Source: Myxococcales bacterium (GTDB taxonomy: Bacteria; Myxococcota_A; Polyangia; Palsa-1104; JAEUJZ01). Taken from it: DNA of 64,000 nt. The stretch is taken from contig JAEUKA010000005.1 in assembly GCA_016794465.1 (NCBI GenBank), positions 1 through 64,000 of the forward strand, in the 5' to 3' direction. A program made the position numbers and the translations under genes. How positions within the stretch are numbered: position 1 is the stretch's first letter; each line of letters begins with the position of its first letter. The notes beneath the pieces are model-generated. The model saw only the letters and a list, made by a program, of their open reading frames with translations, did not search any database and was not told where the DNA came from. This document shows positions 25,438 through 34,604 of this stretch, in pieces.

Positions 25438-27305
25438 TGCTGCACGAGCGCGAGCCGATGCAGCGCCGCCTGGTCCGCGTCCCCGACGTGGTTGGGCTGA
25501 CTTTGCAGAAGGCTCTGCTACTGGTTCAGCACGCTGGCCTCAAGGTCGGTGCGGTGCTGTTCAAAGAAAGCTACGAGGAAAAGGACACGATCCTCGAGCA
25601 GAAGCCGCAGCGTGGGCAGATGGTCTACGCGTCTGACGAGGTGACGCTGTGGATCTCGCGGGAGAGCTACATCAAGTGGCTGCCGGCGATCTATCAGCGC
25701 TCGGACGCGACGGGACGCAACTACGTTCGCGACGTGCTGTGGATCATTCAACACCTGTTTGGGTCGATCGAGGCCATGCTCGACTCGATCCACCTGTACT
25801 TCGACTCGTACGAGACGCCAGAGCAGTTCCTCCCGTGGCTGGCGGCTTGGTCGGCGATGATCTTGGAGCCGGACTGGCCGCTGGCGAAAAAGCGCCGACT
25901 CATCAAAAAGGCGATGGAGCTGTACCGTCTGCGCGGCACGGTGCGCGGGCTGAAGCTGTTCATCTCGCTCTTTACCGGGTTCGAGCCGCACCTGGCGGAA
26001 AATGAGTGGCCGTTCAATGGCTTCCGGATCGGCATTTCTTCGACGGTGGGCATTGACACCGTGATCCTGCCACCGGTCGACAAGTCGCACTCGTTTGTCG
26101 TCGTGATGCCGCACAAGTTCAAGGACGTGAGCAGCCAGTCGATCATCCGGCTTCACGAGATCATCGAGATGGAGAAGCCGTCGCACAGCACCTACATGCT
26201 GAAGTTCGAGGACCCGCGTCTGGCGGTCGAGGAGCGCGAGTTCTACCGAATCGGCGTGTCGTCGGGCGTGAACGTCGGGCAAGAGATTGTGACGCCGCTG
26301 CCGCTCGATGCCGAGACGGGCGAGCCGGACTATCCGAAGGAACCGGTGATGCCGCCGCCACCGCCGAATCCGTCGGTGTACGAGCTGTTTGGAACCAAGA
26401 AGCGGCAGCTGCCACCGATCACTGGGGCGGCCAAAGCCGACAATGCGCCCGTCGAGGGACGCGAGATTACGACCAGCAAGTATGGCTTCGAGGGTGCGCG
26501 CGAGTTCCGTCTCGACGACATCATGAAGGAGCTGCTGGCGCGCGCGGGTCTGGAACAAAGCGTTGAGGCCAGCATCGAGTCAGGCAGTGGTGCTGGTTCG
26601 GCTGGGACGGCAAATCCGGCGGTGGCCGAGCTGGAACGAAACGATCTCGGTGACGGAACAGCTGACGCGCTCAGCGAGGAAGCAGTGATCGAGGCTGCCG
26701 GGCTGGGCACAGGAGCTGCGACGTTCAAGCCGGTGATCGAGGTCGTGTCGCGACGAAGCGCCGAGGATGCTGACGGGAAGCCGAGTGCCGAGGTCGATGC
26801 GAAGCCGGTCCTGAAGTCGAGTGCCGAGGTCGATCCGAAGCCGGTCCTGAAGTCGAGTGCCGAGGTGGCAGCCAGCGCGGCCGCGCCTCCGATTGACGAG
26901 GAGAGCAGCAAGACGCCGGTCACTGAGGCACCCGGAGCGCTCGCCGATGGAGACAGCGACGGCGATGACATTCCACGGGCGGGTCTGGGGGCGCAGGTCG
27001 AGGGCGGCATCCACGGTCGCAAGCCGAAGCTGGACTTCGCCGTGACCGTCGAGGAGCTGGGCGGCGAGGAAGTCGAAGAGATCAGCGCCGACGACCTCAT
27101 TCACGACACCGACAAGCCGGCGTCTGTGGCGACCAAGGCCGAAGCCAGCGACGTGCCGCGAGCCACCGCAGCGACACGTGTCGAAGGCAACGTCAAGACG
27201 GGTACACCACGCGTCGAGATAGAGATCGAGAAGCGCGAAGTTCCAAGTGATGAAGGCTCAGCGCCAAGCGGCAGCGAGACGCCTTCCGACGGTTCTAAGA
27301 GATAG
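25437..27305 (+). CDS. Phage tail protein I-like protein with N-terminal PASTA domain
   Basis: The product is 622 residues; its start shares one base with the previous stop. Residues 13-76 are a PASTA domain (VPDVVGLTLQKALLLVQHAGLKVG at the start and EQKPQRGQMV towards the end), a fold known to bind peptidoglycan muropeptides. Residues 77-290 match tail protein I: YIKWLPAIYQ, then LLxxFDSYETPEQFLPWLAAW and a RLRGTVRGLKLFI segment. From about 300 to the end the protein is acidic, low-complexity and probably disordered, with 12-residue repeats of the SAEVDAKPVLKS type. The PASTA fusion is unusual for a baseplate protein and may anchor it to the cell wall. Confidence 0.87.
   Translation: MLHEREPMQRRLVRVPDVVGLTLQKALLLVQHAGLKVGAVLFKESYEEKDTILEQKPQRGQMVYASDEVTLWISRESYIKWLPAIYQRSDATGRNYVRDVLWIIQHLFGSIEAMLDSIHLYFDSYETPEQFLPWLAAWSAMILEPDWPLAKKRRLIKKAMELYRLRGTVRGLKLFISLFTGFEPHLAENEWPFNGFRIGISSTVGIDTVILPPVDKSHSFVVVMPHKFKDVSSQSIIRLHEIIEMEKPSHSTYMLKFEDPRLAVEEREFYRIGVSSGVNVGQEIVTPLPLDAETGEPDYPKEPVMPPPPPNPSVYELFGTKKRQLPPITGAAKADNAPVEGREITTSKYGFEGAREFRLDDIMKELLARAGLEQSVEASIESGSGAGSAGTANPAVAELERNDLGDGTADALSEEAVIEAAGLGTGAATFKPVIEVVSRRSAEDADGKPSAEVDAKPVLKSSAEVDPKPVLKSSAEVAASAAAPPIDEESSKTPVTEAPGALADGDSDGDDIPRAGLGAQVEGGIHGRKPKLDFAVTVEELGGEEVEEISADDLIHDTDKPASVATKAEASDVPRATAATRVEGNVKTGTPRVEIEIEKREVPSDEGSAPSGSETPSDGSKR
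26783..26866 (+). repeat. 36-bp in-frame repeat in the gpI-like gene
   Basis: Two nearly identical 36-bp units and a partial third encode SAEVDAKPVLKS, SAEVDPKPVLKS and SAEVA. They lie in the disordered C-terminal tail. Confidence 0.8.
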
Positions 27306-27340
27306 GAAACTTCTAACCAGGGTTCCCAGCGAGGGGCACG

Positions 27341-27796
27341 ATGGCGACTGAGAGTGAGAGCAAAGTCAAGGGCTTCAAGCGGATCAACTTCTTTAAGGGC
27401 TTTCTCACCACCGAGCACGATTGGAACGATGCCGAGCGGTACCACATCGAGAAGCGCCGTCTGCATAACAAGATGATGCACGCCCCCGGCGTGGTCTTCG
27501 GCTTCAGCGGCGATCTCAAGGTGACTGCGCGGCCTCGGGGCGATCTCTCGGTCGAGATTCAGCCTGGCTACGCCGTCGATGGTCAGGGGCGCGACCTGAT
27601 GCTCTGGGACGCGGAGATCAAGACGCTGGTCCTCGAAGAGTACAAGCTTCCGCAGACCATCTACATCGTCCTGCGCTACTACGAGCAGGAGACGGACTTT
27701 ATCGCCTATAAGCTTCAGTCCCGTCGACAAGCTTGCAGGCAGGTTCCCTGCTCTCGTCTGATGAATGATGGAACATGGCTCGCTATAGAAGCGTGA
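27341..27796 (+). pseudogene. 5' part of a tail-cluster gene interrupted by a 4.7-kb insertion
   Basis: The reading frame starts with ATG at 27341 after an RBS-like gcgagggg. Residues 1-124 are native: KGFKRINFFKGFLTTEHDWN, then ERYHIEKRRLHNKMMHAPGVVFGF, a pattern (gate FLT..D, KRRLHN, HGxGVVxGL-like) seen in uncharacterised proteins next to tail or injection-system genes. After ETDFIAYK (codons ending near 27712) the sequence turns into unrelated residues and stops at 27796. The missing part resumes in the same frame at 32408. Joining the two 13-bp repeats gives an uninterrupted 544-residue protein. The truncated 151-residue product is probably non-functional. Confidence 0.85.
27699..27711 (+). 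repeat. Left copy of 13-bp direct repeat flanking the insertion
   Basis: ttatcgcctataa here is identical to 32408-32420. It lies in the codons for IAYK of the interrupted gene and marks the left junction. Confidence 0.85.
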
Positions 27797-27839
27797 CGCA
27801 GCGATGCCGTGCCGTGAGGAACGGGCGAGGGAGCAGCGG

Positions 27840-29966
27840 TTAGGGCTTGGCTTTATACGTAGCGAGCTGGGCAAGCAAGTAGGTGCGACGAGCGTCGTAG
27901 GCGGCCAAAATTGCATCGGCGCGGGCTGCGACCACACTGCGGGCAACTGCACAGTCAGCAGCCCCGGGATTGATCTTGAGCAGCTCAATCATCGCCGCGC
28001 AGATGGCAGGTGTGACCAAAAGAGCTTGCAGCGAAGTCTTGGTCTGATCCAGCGCAGCAGCCATCTTGGCACGCGTTACTGTGATATTTAACGCATCGTC
28101 AACTTTTTGTGAATATATCTTATACACTTTTGGATCTGCCAGGATTTTTGCATCCAGTTTGCCCTCTGCACAATACGCCATGTTGTTAGCATCTGGATAC
28201 GCATTAACGCCGCCCGAATGGCAGTTGGTGTAGCCTTCTGGGTCCCACGCCATCACACGATATGTCTCAGTGGTGCCGCCCATGCCGTTGGCTTGCTCGG
28301 TACCAGTAAAATAGACTTCATCGATATAGTCGCCTGACCTCAAGACCGACTGGTGTGCCAGGTAACGAAGATACTGATCCAAGTCCAGCTGGTTGCGCAG
28401 CGCCGACACCAGGGCATCCCCGGTAAGTGGAGCAATCTGTGCGGCAAAAGCCCTAAAGCGATTCAATGGCGCAGCCAGATCCCCGGTATCTGGGTGAAGA
28501 ACTTCAAAGAAATCGTTGGCTCCTTGTGGATATTGACGACGCATCACGCTTGTCACTCTGGCACTGTCGCGAACTTGCTCTTCTTTGGTCTTTTCTAAGA
28601 GCAGATAGATCCCTCTCGTTTTTCCATCTATCACAAATTCTACAAAGCGACGTTTCAGCGGAAATAGATCCTCTGCGAACAATCCATATGCTGTAGGAGC
28701 ATACATATACGCCAGATCATCACACATCGAGATCAACGTATATTCATCGGTCGCTGAACCCAGCATCAAATATCGATCTGGTCCATCTAGTTTGATGGTA
28801 TAGCTCTTGCGCTCACAGCGGATCGAACCATTGCCATGTAGATGTGCTGTCGCCAATATAGTCGGTTGTCCTGGCGCCAAACGGATTTGGGTTTCAAAAT
28901 CACTACGCGCCAACACATCATCATAAGTTGCTGTCTGTGTTGCGCGAATACGTGCATCATGAGCAGCTCGCTGGGTATCATCAAAAACTAGCTCAAGACG
29001 AGGTGTATAGACGCGCTTTTCCGTGTCAATTGCATCAACATTGCAAGGCGCTCCAACCTCTTCTGGAAGGGTCGCTAGAAAGCTTGCACTTAGATCGCCT
29101 TGTGTATTGCTAACTTGTAGTTTTGCACTGAATTTTGCATCTGGGCCGCAGGTCGCTACTTTATAAAATGCGTTCTGCCGTGCGTCATCGATTGCACCAG
29201 ATGCTGCCGACAATCCAGTGGCATCTGGAGCAACAGGGATCACATATACATTGGTAAGATTGATATAGACACTTTGTGGATCTTTGGCGAGCACCACCAA
29301 GCTGCGCATTACATCTGGGCCTGCGCCTCCGACCTCGCTGACATCGCTGGCAGCTGGGCCAATCGCCTGGACCAGAGGCAGTGGATTGCTGTCACTGTCA
29401 ATGCCTTTCTGATAGCGATCCAAGGCCTCTGCCAACTTGATGCGCTCTGTCAGAAAGTTCGAGAACAGCTGAACGGTGTCGCCATGCCGATACAGTGCAA
29501 TGCGCTCGTCAACCGGTCGCTTCGCAGCAAAGGCAAGTATCGCTTGCGACAAGGCAGTGCGCTCTGTGGCCGTCTGTTTTGGCGGCAAGAGTAGGGCAGT
29601 GTAACCAGGAGCGACCGGCTGTCGCTGGACCTTCATCTTGATGGTGATGCCTTCAGGCGGCTGGGCCACCAGTCGCGCAGAGAGGTCTTGGGGAAACGCA
29701 GCCCCAGTCGCCTGGTTCAAGATGCCCAAGGTCATTTCGCGGCCACCTCCGGGCCAGCGTGCAGTCCTTAGCAACACGAATCGAGCCGTGTCTTCTTGAG
29801 GGGGAGGTGGCGGCGGAGTCGCTAAGTCAGGAATGATGATCGATTCCATCGTGACTTCGCTTGAACATGCTGTCAGAAGCAAAATCGATATCAAATTTAC
29901 CCAAATAGATCTGTGTGTTTTGGATCTATCGCGATCTGATAGCGCATAAGTCGTTGCTTGTGTCAT
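27840..29966 (-). CDS. CotH-kinase-like lipoprotein
   Basis: The product is 708 residues. A signal peptide ends in the lipobox LLLTAC (Cys about 34), followed by a Pro-rich linker, so the mature protein is probably surface or periplasmic. The C-terminal half has CotH-like features: RKSYTIKLDGPDRYLML, LISMCDDLAYMY, VEFVIDGKTRGIYLLLEK, then RSGDYIDEVYF and MAWDPEGYTN, the last corresponding to the metal-binding WDxD-like segment. CotH proteins form an atypical secreted protein kinase family. The N-terminal 350 residues are not recognised. The gene is A+T-richer than its surroundings. It lies inside the 4.7-kb insertion, divergent from the EGF/beta-helix gene. Confidence 0.83.
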   Translation of the reverse strand: MTQATTYALSDRDRSKTHRSIWVNLISILLLTACSSEVTMESIIIPDLATPPPPPPQEDTARFVLLRTARWPGGGREMTLGILNQATGAAFPQDLSARLVAQPPEGITIKMKVQRQPVAPGYTALLLPPKQTATERTALSQAILAFAAKRPVDERIALYRHGDTVQLFSNFLTERIKLAEALDRYQKGIDSDSNPLPLVQAIGPAASDVSEVGGAGPDVMRSLVVLAKDPQSVYINLTNVYVIPVAPDATGLSAASGAIDDARQNAFYKVATCGPDAKFSAKLQVSNTQGDLSASFLATLPEEVGAPCNVDAIDTEKRVYTPRLELVFDDTQRAAHDARIRATQTATYDDVLARSDFETQIRLAPGQPTILATAHLHGNGSIRCERKSYTIKLDGPDRYLMLGSATDEYTLISMCDDLAYMYAPTAYGLFAEDLFPLKRRFVEFVIDGKTRGIYLLLEKTKEEQVRDSARVTSVMRRQYPQGANDFFEVLHPDTGDLAAPLNRFRAFAAQIAPLTGDALVSALRNQLDLDQYLRYLAHQSVLRSGDYIDEVYFTGTEQANGMGGTTETYRVMAWDPEGYTNCHSGGVNAYPDANNMAYCAEGKLDAKILADPKVYKIYSQKVDDALNITVTRAKMAAALDQTKTSLQALLVTPAICAAMIELLKINPGAADCAVARSVVAARADAILAAYDARRTYLLAQLATYKAKP

Positions 29967-30391
29967 GTTTGCTTACTCTGTTTCTGTGTAAATAGTTACT
30001 ATTTATGTTCTATTTCGCCTGCGCCGATATGTAGGCACATCTACCACTTGCTAGAGCAGCCGTAGCGGTCCGAGTCGGAGTGTCTAGGCCCCGACTACGA
30101 TCGATTATGGAAATTCAGGCGAGAGAAACAATACTTTCTTGTGCTGCACTGCCAAAGCAACATATCAGGGAATGCGATCTGCCGTGTAAGTCTGCGATTT
30201 TATTATGCTTTTTGCGTGGATGTGGATGCAGGTGTTGTACGGTTTTTCTTGGCTCCGCAGTCATCTCCGTCGTTGTCTTCACGCACAAGAGTCAGATCAT
30301 CCTGTCGTGATACGCTGACCTTTGCTCGCGCACTAGGCTCACGCTGCTGATGAGCCCTGGTGTATCTAGCGAAAGTTGTAGAGGAGGACCC
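29967..30391. other. Divergent intergenic region of the insertion (425 nt)
   Basis: This A+T-rich stretch separates the two divergent lipoprotein starts and presumably holds both promoters. I see no convincing gene: the short open frames lack ribosome-binding sites and protein character. A small inverted repeat (gtccgagtcgg region, about 30067-30095) is the only structure noted. Confidence 0.5.
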
Positions 30392-32239
30392 ATGACTCGA
30401 GAACATGCTTATCGCCACGGACGTATCGCGCTGTGGCTTGCTGCAATAACTTTGGGCGCTGCTTGCGATGCCGGAACCTCGGACCCGATCACTCTGCCGA
30501 CGGAGCTTCCCCCGCCTGGCGACGAGACGGTTGATCCATGTCTCTACATTCAGTGCGCCAACGACAGTACCTGCCGCGTCGACGGCAGCAACGTGACGTG
30601 CGACTGCTTGCCTGGCTTCACGGGTCAGCGCTGCGAAGTGAACATCGACGACTGCCCCGCCAACGCCTGCGAGAACGGCGGCGTATGCGTCGACCAAGTC
30701 AATGCCTACATCTGCTCGTGCCCGCCAGGGATCACGGGTGAGCGGTGCGAGATCGATCAGGATCTGCGTTTGACTGTGCCCCGTCGGATGGCGAACGACA
30801 AGCCGATCACTCTGCGCGCCGAGCTGCTCGATCCGTCAAACGGCAGCATCGTCACCGAGGGCTGCTTCGACACACTGGGCAGTGTCAGCATCAAGCGGGC
30901 CGACGACGGAACCCCGGTGCCGCTGACGGTCACCATCTTCGATGATCACGTTCCGGTGCCGGACGACTCGCTGCGCTTCTATCACGGCGTCGGCAGCGTC
31001 TCGCTGACTCTCGACGGTGGAGCGGCAGTCCCGGCGGGTGAGTATCTGCTGACGGTGAACGTCGGTCAGCGCACGGCGACCCGTCGCTTGACCATCGAGT
31101 CCAGCCCGAACTGGCGCGTGATGCCGGCGACGCTCAGCGGTGCCGATCTGACCTGGGGCCCCGACGAGAACATCCGCCTGTCCGCGCACAACACAGTCGT
31201 GCCAGCCGGTTCCACCCTGACCATCCATCCGGGCACGCTGATCATGGTCGATACGACCGGTGGGCGCGAGGACGGCACGCTGCTGACCATCAACGGAAAC
31301 CTCAACGCCACCGGAACGATCGAGCGCCCGGTGCACTTCTTCTCGACGCGCGGCGCGTCCGCCATGACCCATACGGTGAGCGGCACCTCGCTGTCGAACC
31401 CCAACTCTTGGCGCGGAATCTTCTTCTACGGCAATCAGTCTTCGACGCTCGACTGGGTGATCCTGAGCGGCGCCGGCAACGGTCCCCTGGTTAGCCATCC
31501 CCGCCCGCCCATCATCAACCTAGCCAACACGCACAGCCTGACGGTGCAAGACAGCATCTTCGCCGACGCCACCGGCATGGTGTTCCAGAGCCCTAGCACC
31601 GGCACGTCAATCATTCGTCGCTCGCTGGTGTCTCGGGTAGGCATCGGCGCAGAGTTCCTGTCGAGCGGCAACAACGTACTGATCGAGGACTCGTGGTGGA
31701 CCGCGATCGGTCGCGGTCCGACGGAGCCGCTGCGCTACGATGGCGACGGCATCCACGTCGATGGCGCCAACTCGAAGCAGACCATCAGGCGCTGCTTCAT
31801 CGTCGACATCGGCGACGACGCGATCGACCACTCCAACTCGACGTTCACGGTGGAAGACACCGTCATCCATGATGCCGCCGACAAGGCGATCAGCATGACC
31901 AACGGCGCGGCCACGATCCGCAACTCGCTGATCTACAAGACTGGCTCAGGTGTCCGAGGAACGGCGCGGGTCTACAACAGCACCATCCTGTCCCCGTCCC
32001 CGATCGCGACGCCCCAGACGCTCCTCGACAGCATCATCTGGCCGAACTCGCTCTCGAGCTGCGATGGCGACGTGCGCAACTCGATACTTGGCACGGGCTC
32101 GGACCTGAGCTGCGGCACCGGCAACATGTCGGTCAACCCGAGGTTCGTCAATCCCGCGCAGTGCGATTACCACCTGGCTGTCGGCTCGCCTGCTCTTACG
32201 GCAAGCTCGATCGGCGGCCCCATCGGCTGGGGTAGGTAA
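30392..32239 (+). CDS. EGF-like and right-handed beta-helix lipoprotein
   Basis: The product is 615 residues from the ATG at 30392, after a good RBS (gaggagg). The signal peptide ends at ITLGAAC, an approximate lipobox. Two EGF-like modules follow: PCLYIQCANDSTC ... CDCLPGFTGQRCE, and DDCPANACENGGVC ... CSCPPGITGERCE, the second of calcium-binding type. After a sandwich-like region the last 350 residues form a parallel beta-helix with repeated strand turns (VVPAGSTLTIHPGTLI, LTINGNLNATGTIERPV, VLIEDSWW, DGIHVDGANSKQTIRRCFI). This architecture is typical of Myxococcota surface proteins that bind or cleave glycans. It is divergent from the CotH-like gene and may be its partner or substrate. Confidence 0.85.
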   Translation: MTREHAYRHGRIALWLAAITLGAACDAGTSDPITLPTELPPPGDETVDPCLYIQCANDSTCRVDGSNVTCDCLPGFTGQRCEVNIDDCPANACENGGVCVDQVNAYICSCPPGITGERCEIDQDLRLTVPRRMANDKPITLRAELLDPSNGSIVTEGCFDTLGSVSIKRADDGTPVPLTVTIFDDHVPVPDDSLRFYHGVGSVSLTLDGGAAVPAGEYLLTVNVGQRTATRRLTIESSPNWRVMPATLSGADLTWGPDENIRLSAHNTVVPAGSTLTIHPGTLIMVDTTGGREDGTLLTINGNLNATGTIERPVHFFSTRGASAMTHTVSGTSLSNPNSWRGIFFYGNQSSTLDWVILSGAGNGPLVSHPRPPIINLANTHSLTVQDSIFADATGMVFQSPSTGTSIIRRSLVSRVGIGAEFLSSGNNVLIEDSWWTAIGRGPTEPLRYDGDGIHVDGANSKQTIRRCFIVDIGDDAIDHSNSTFTVEDTVIHDAADKAISMTNGAATIRNSLIYKTGSGVRGTARVYNSTILSPSPIATPQTLLDSIIWPNSLSSCDGDVRNSILGTGSDLSCGTGNMSVNPRFVNPAQCDYHLAVGSPALTASSIGGPIGWGR

Positions 32240-32374
32240 GCAACGCTCGCCGCTGGCCCGATAGCCGATGTCCCGATCGGATTGAGCCAGCGGCGTCTCG
32301 CACCACGTAGTCATTTTGTTGATGATGTCAGCAAATGGCACATTCCCGCACACTTCCCTAAATTTGAATAAATA

Positions 32375-32405
32375 GAAATCACGCCGACGCTATCGATGTG
32401 ATTTC
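32375..32405 (+). other. Hairpin next to the right end of the insertion
   Basis: GAAATCAC at 32375-32382 and GTGATTTC at 32398-32405 form a perfect 8-bp stem with a 15-nt loop, just 2 nt before the right 13-bp direct repeat. It could be a recombination or transposase-binding structure or a terminator for the EGF/beta-helix gene. Confidence 0.5.
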
Positions 32406-33684
32406 GGTTATCGCCTATAAAGAAAACGCGGCCTATAAGGGGCATCGGCGGATTCTCGAGGGCTGTAAGGTCGAGATCTCGCAGACCGCGCCCGATATCC
32501 GAGAGGAAGTTGAGCTGGCGCGAATTCTCCTCGACAAGAACGCGACTCGTATCCGCGATGCCCGCGATCCCAACGAGCCCAAGGCCAACGAAATCGATCT
32601 GCGCTTTGTGCCGCATGCAGGCGTGGCTGGCTCGTCGATTGACCCGGTGCTGCGAATTCGGCTGGCGCTGCTGTTCGACCGGCTGCGGCGACTGCTGCTG
32701 GCGATGGCTCGCGACAACAAGGTCGAGACGGCGCACGACGCGCTGGCGGGCGTGATTGCCGCGCAGACGCTGCACACGGCGGATCTCCTCGACAATCGCA
32801 ACGGGCACGAGATCCTCAACATGCTGGTGCAGCTGCAGGACGAGCTGACCAAGGATGTCGAGATCAACCACCCGCAGCTTGGCCAAAAGAAAGAGTTTGG
32901 CAACTACAAGAAGAACATCGACATCGTCAAAGGCCTGCTCGGCGAGCGTCGCAACACCCCCGAGGCGTTCGACAACATGCTCGTCTATATGGCCAAGGGT
33001 GCCGAGGAGCTGGCGCCGCTCTACGGTGGCGAAGCGACGGACTCCCTGCCGCCGACGCCGGGCCCGGTTCAGACCATCCCGACCGACGATGGCAAGGCCA
33101 AGACCGAAGCCGCCGACAAGGACAAAAAGCCGCGCGGCTCGTACGGCCCGAACGACATTCCTCCCGACGACATGGAGCGCATCAAGGGCATCTCCGAGCA
33201 GGACTTGCCGATGGAGCTCGAGATCAACGGCGAGACGTGGGTCCGCATCGACATGATCAAGGTCATGGACACCGACTCGGAGAGCCAGCACGACCTCAAG
33301 ATTCAAGAGGCGCGCGACTCGTACCGTTCGCGGCAGCGGCTCAAGTATCCCGACGGCAAGTCCCTGGAAGATGTCGGTCGCGCCCACGTGTCTGGTTATG
33401 TGACCTACAAAGTCAAGGGTGTTACGCCAGGAAAGCGACTGCTCGTCGTCCGCCGCATGGACTACGTGTACGGCGACTACTCCCTGGAGTTCGAGGTCGA
33501 CGGCAAGAAGGCTGGCGTCTGCGAGTGCCCCGGCACCGACCGCATCAACCGCTGGCGCAACTGGCCGTTCATCATCCCGGCCGAGCATGTGGTCCGAGCG
33601 GAACCGAATGTGAAGCAGATTGCCGTGACGGCTGGTCGCGACATCAACATGTTCCGTTACTGGTTCTACCAGCCGAGGCAATAA
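32398..33684 (+). pseudogene. 3' part of the interrupted tail-cluster gene
   Basis: The open frame continues the gene begun at 27341. Its native part starts at IAYK (about 32410) and runs ENAAYKGHRRILEGCKVEI to the stop at 33684, about 420 residues. A GTG at 32398 could give it its own start, but its first residues come from the insertion. The middle is helical (LRIRLALLFDRLRRLLLAMARDNK); a Pro/Asp/Lys-rich linker follows; the C-terminal 130 residues are predicted sheets (SGYVTYKVKGVTPGKRLLVVRRMDY). No named domain is recognised. The frame is intact over its whole length, which suggests either recent insertion or continued expression of this half. Confidence 0.8.
32408..32420 (+). repeat. Right copy of 13-bp direct repeat flanking the insertion
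   Basis: ttatcgcctataa, identical to 27699-27711, in the codons VIAYK of the resumed reading frame. Confidence 0.85.
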
Positions 33685-33701
33685 GGTAAGCTGGACAGGC
33701 C

Positions 33702-34595
33702 ATGTTTATTGACAGCCTATTGAACGTCATCCTGAGGCCCTTCCGCGAAATCTGGGCGCAGATCGCGAGGATTCGCGGCATTCAAGGCGGAATTGCCGGC
33801 GACGTTCGTCGAGTCCAAGGGCTCGGTGACAACGCCCGCAATGAGATGGGCCACATGAAGAACATGGTCGTCGCTCCCGGGCAAGCGATGCCGGGTTGGG
33901 GGCAGGCGCAGCAGCAAGCGCAGATGCCTCAGATGGCGCAGCAACAGGCGGAAAAGAAAAAGATGGGTTGGTCGTTTCCCTGGAGCAAGAAAACGTGTCC
34001 GCGCTGCCAAAATAAGCTGCAGAAAAGTTGGGACCAGTGTCCCTACTGCGGGCAAAACCAGAACCAGCCTGTGACCGGAGGTCCACCGGGTGCAGGTGGG
34101 CCACCAGGCGCGCCAGGCGGGGCTCCAGGCTACGGACAGCCACCAGGCGCACCCGGATACGGAGCACCGGGTTACGGGCCACAGGGAGGCGCTCCGGGCT
34201 ATGGCGGGCCTATGCCATCTCCAGGTGGCGCGGCCAAGACAATCGCAATGGATGCGGCGGCGATTGATGCGCCTCTGCTGGCAACTGGCGACACCGGGGA
34301 CAACGTGGCCTGGCTGGTTCCGCTTGAGGGCGCGATGACGGGCGAGCTGCTGCAGATCCGCACGCGCGGCATCATCGGCACTGCGGACGGCTGTGAGATC
34401 AAGCTCTTCGACGCTGCCATCTCGGGTCGCCACGCTGAGATTGTGCTGTCGCAGGGCAGTCGCTTCCGGATCAACGACCTCGGCTCACGCAACGGAACCT
34501 ATGTCAACGACAAGGCCATTGCCTCGACCGAGCTGGTGGACGGCGACAACATCCGCCTTGGCAGGACCACCTTCCGCTTCAAGACCAAGCACTAA
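33702..34595 (+). CDS. Zinc-ribbon and FHA domain protein
   Basis: The product is 297 residues. Residues 1-95 are helical and Gln/Met-rich. A four-Cys zinc ribbon follows near 99-117 (CPRCQNKLQKSWDQCPYC). A Gly/Pro/Ala/Tyr-rich flexible linker (GAPGYG repeats) leads to a C-terminal FHA domain from about 205 (IIGTADGCEIKLFDAAISGRHAEI, then INDLGSRNGTYVN). FHA domains bind phospho-threonine. Here the usual Gly-Arg in the first loop is Gly-Thr, while the Ser, His and Asn-Gly positions are kept. It begins 17 nt after the interrupted gene and is followed by three more FHA genes. Confidence 0.9.
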   Translation: MFIDSLLNVILRPFREIWAQIARIRGIQGGIAGDVRRVQGLGDNARNEMGHMKNMVVAPGQAMPGWGQAQQQAQMPQMAQQQAEKKKMGWSFPWSKKTCPRCQNKLQKSWDQCPYCGQNQNQPVTGGPPGAGGPPGAPGGAPGYGQPPGAPGYGAPGYGPQGGAPGYGGPMPSPGGAAKTIAMDAAAIDAPLLATGDTGDNVAWLVPLEGAMTGELLQIRTRGIIGTADGCEIKLFDAAISGRHAEIVLSQGSRFRINDLGSRNGTYVNDKAIASTELVDGDNIRLGRTTFRFKTKH

Positions 34596-34604
34596 AGGCA
34601 ATCC

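Larger units (their letters stand above)
27712..32420. mobile_element. 4.7-kb insertion (CotH and EGF/beta-helix genes) in the baseplate cluster
   Basis: The segment from 27712 to 32420 separates two parts of one reading frame and ends with the second copy of a perfect 13-bp repeat whose first copy is at 27699-27711. Removing it restores E-T-D-F-I-A-Y-K-E-N-A-A-Y in frame. Inside are two divergent lipoprotein genes. No transposase or recombinase is encoded, so it could be a non-autonomous element, a recombination product or a cassette moved by an enzyme in trans. Small palindromes sit at both inner ends: paired AAGCTT at 27710-27734, and an 8-bp hairpin at 32375-32405. Confidence 0.75.

Noticed and set aside
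30080..30310. Small gene between the CotH-like and EGF/beta-helix genes
   Set aside because: Cys/Leu/Arg-rich product, no ribosome-binding site, and located in the divergent promoter region.
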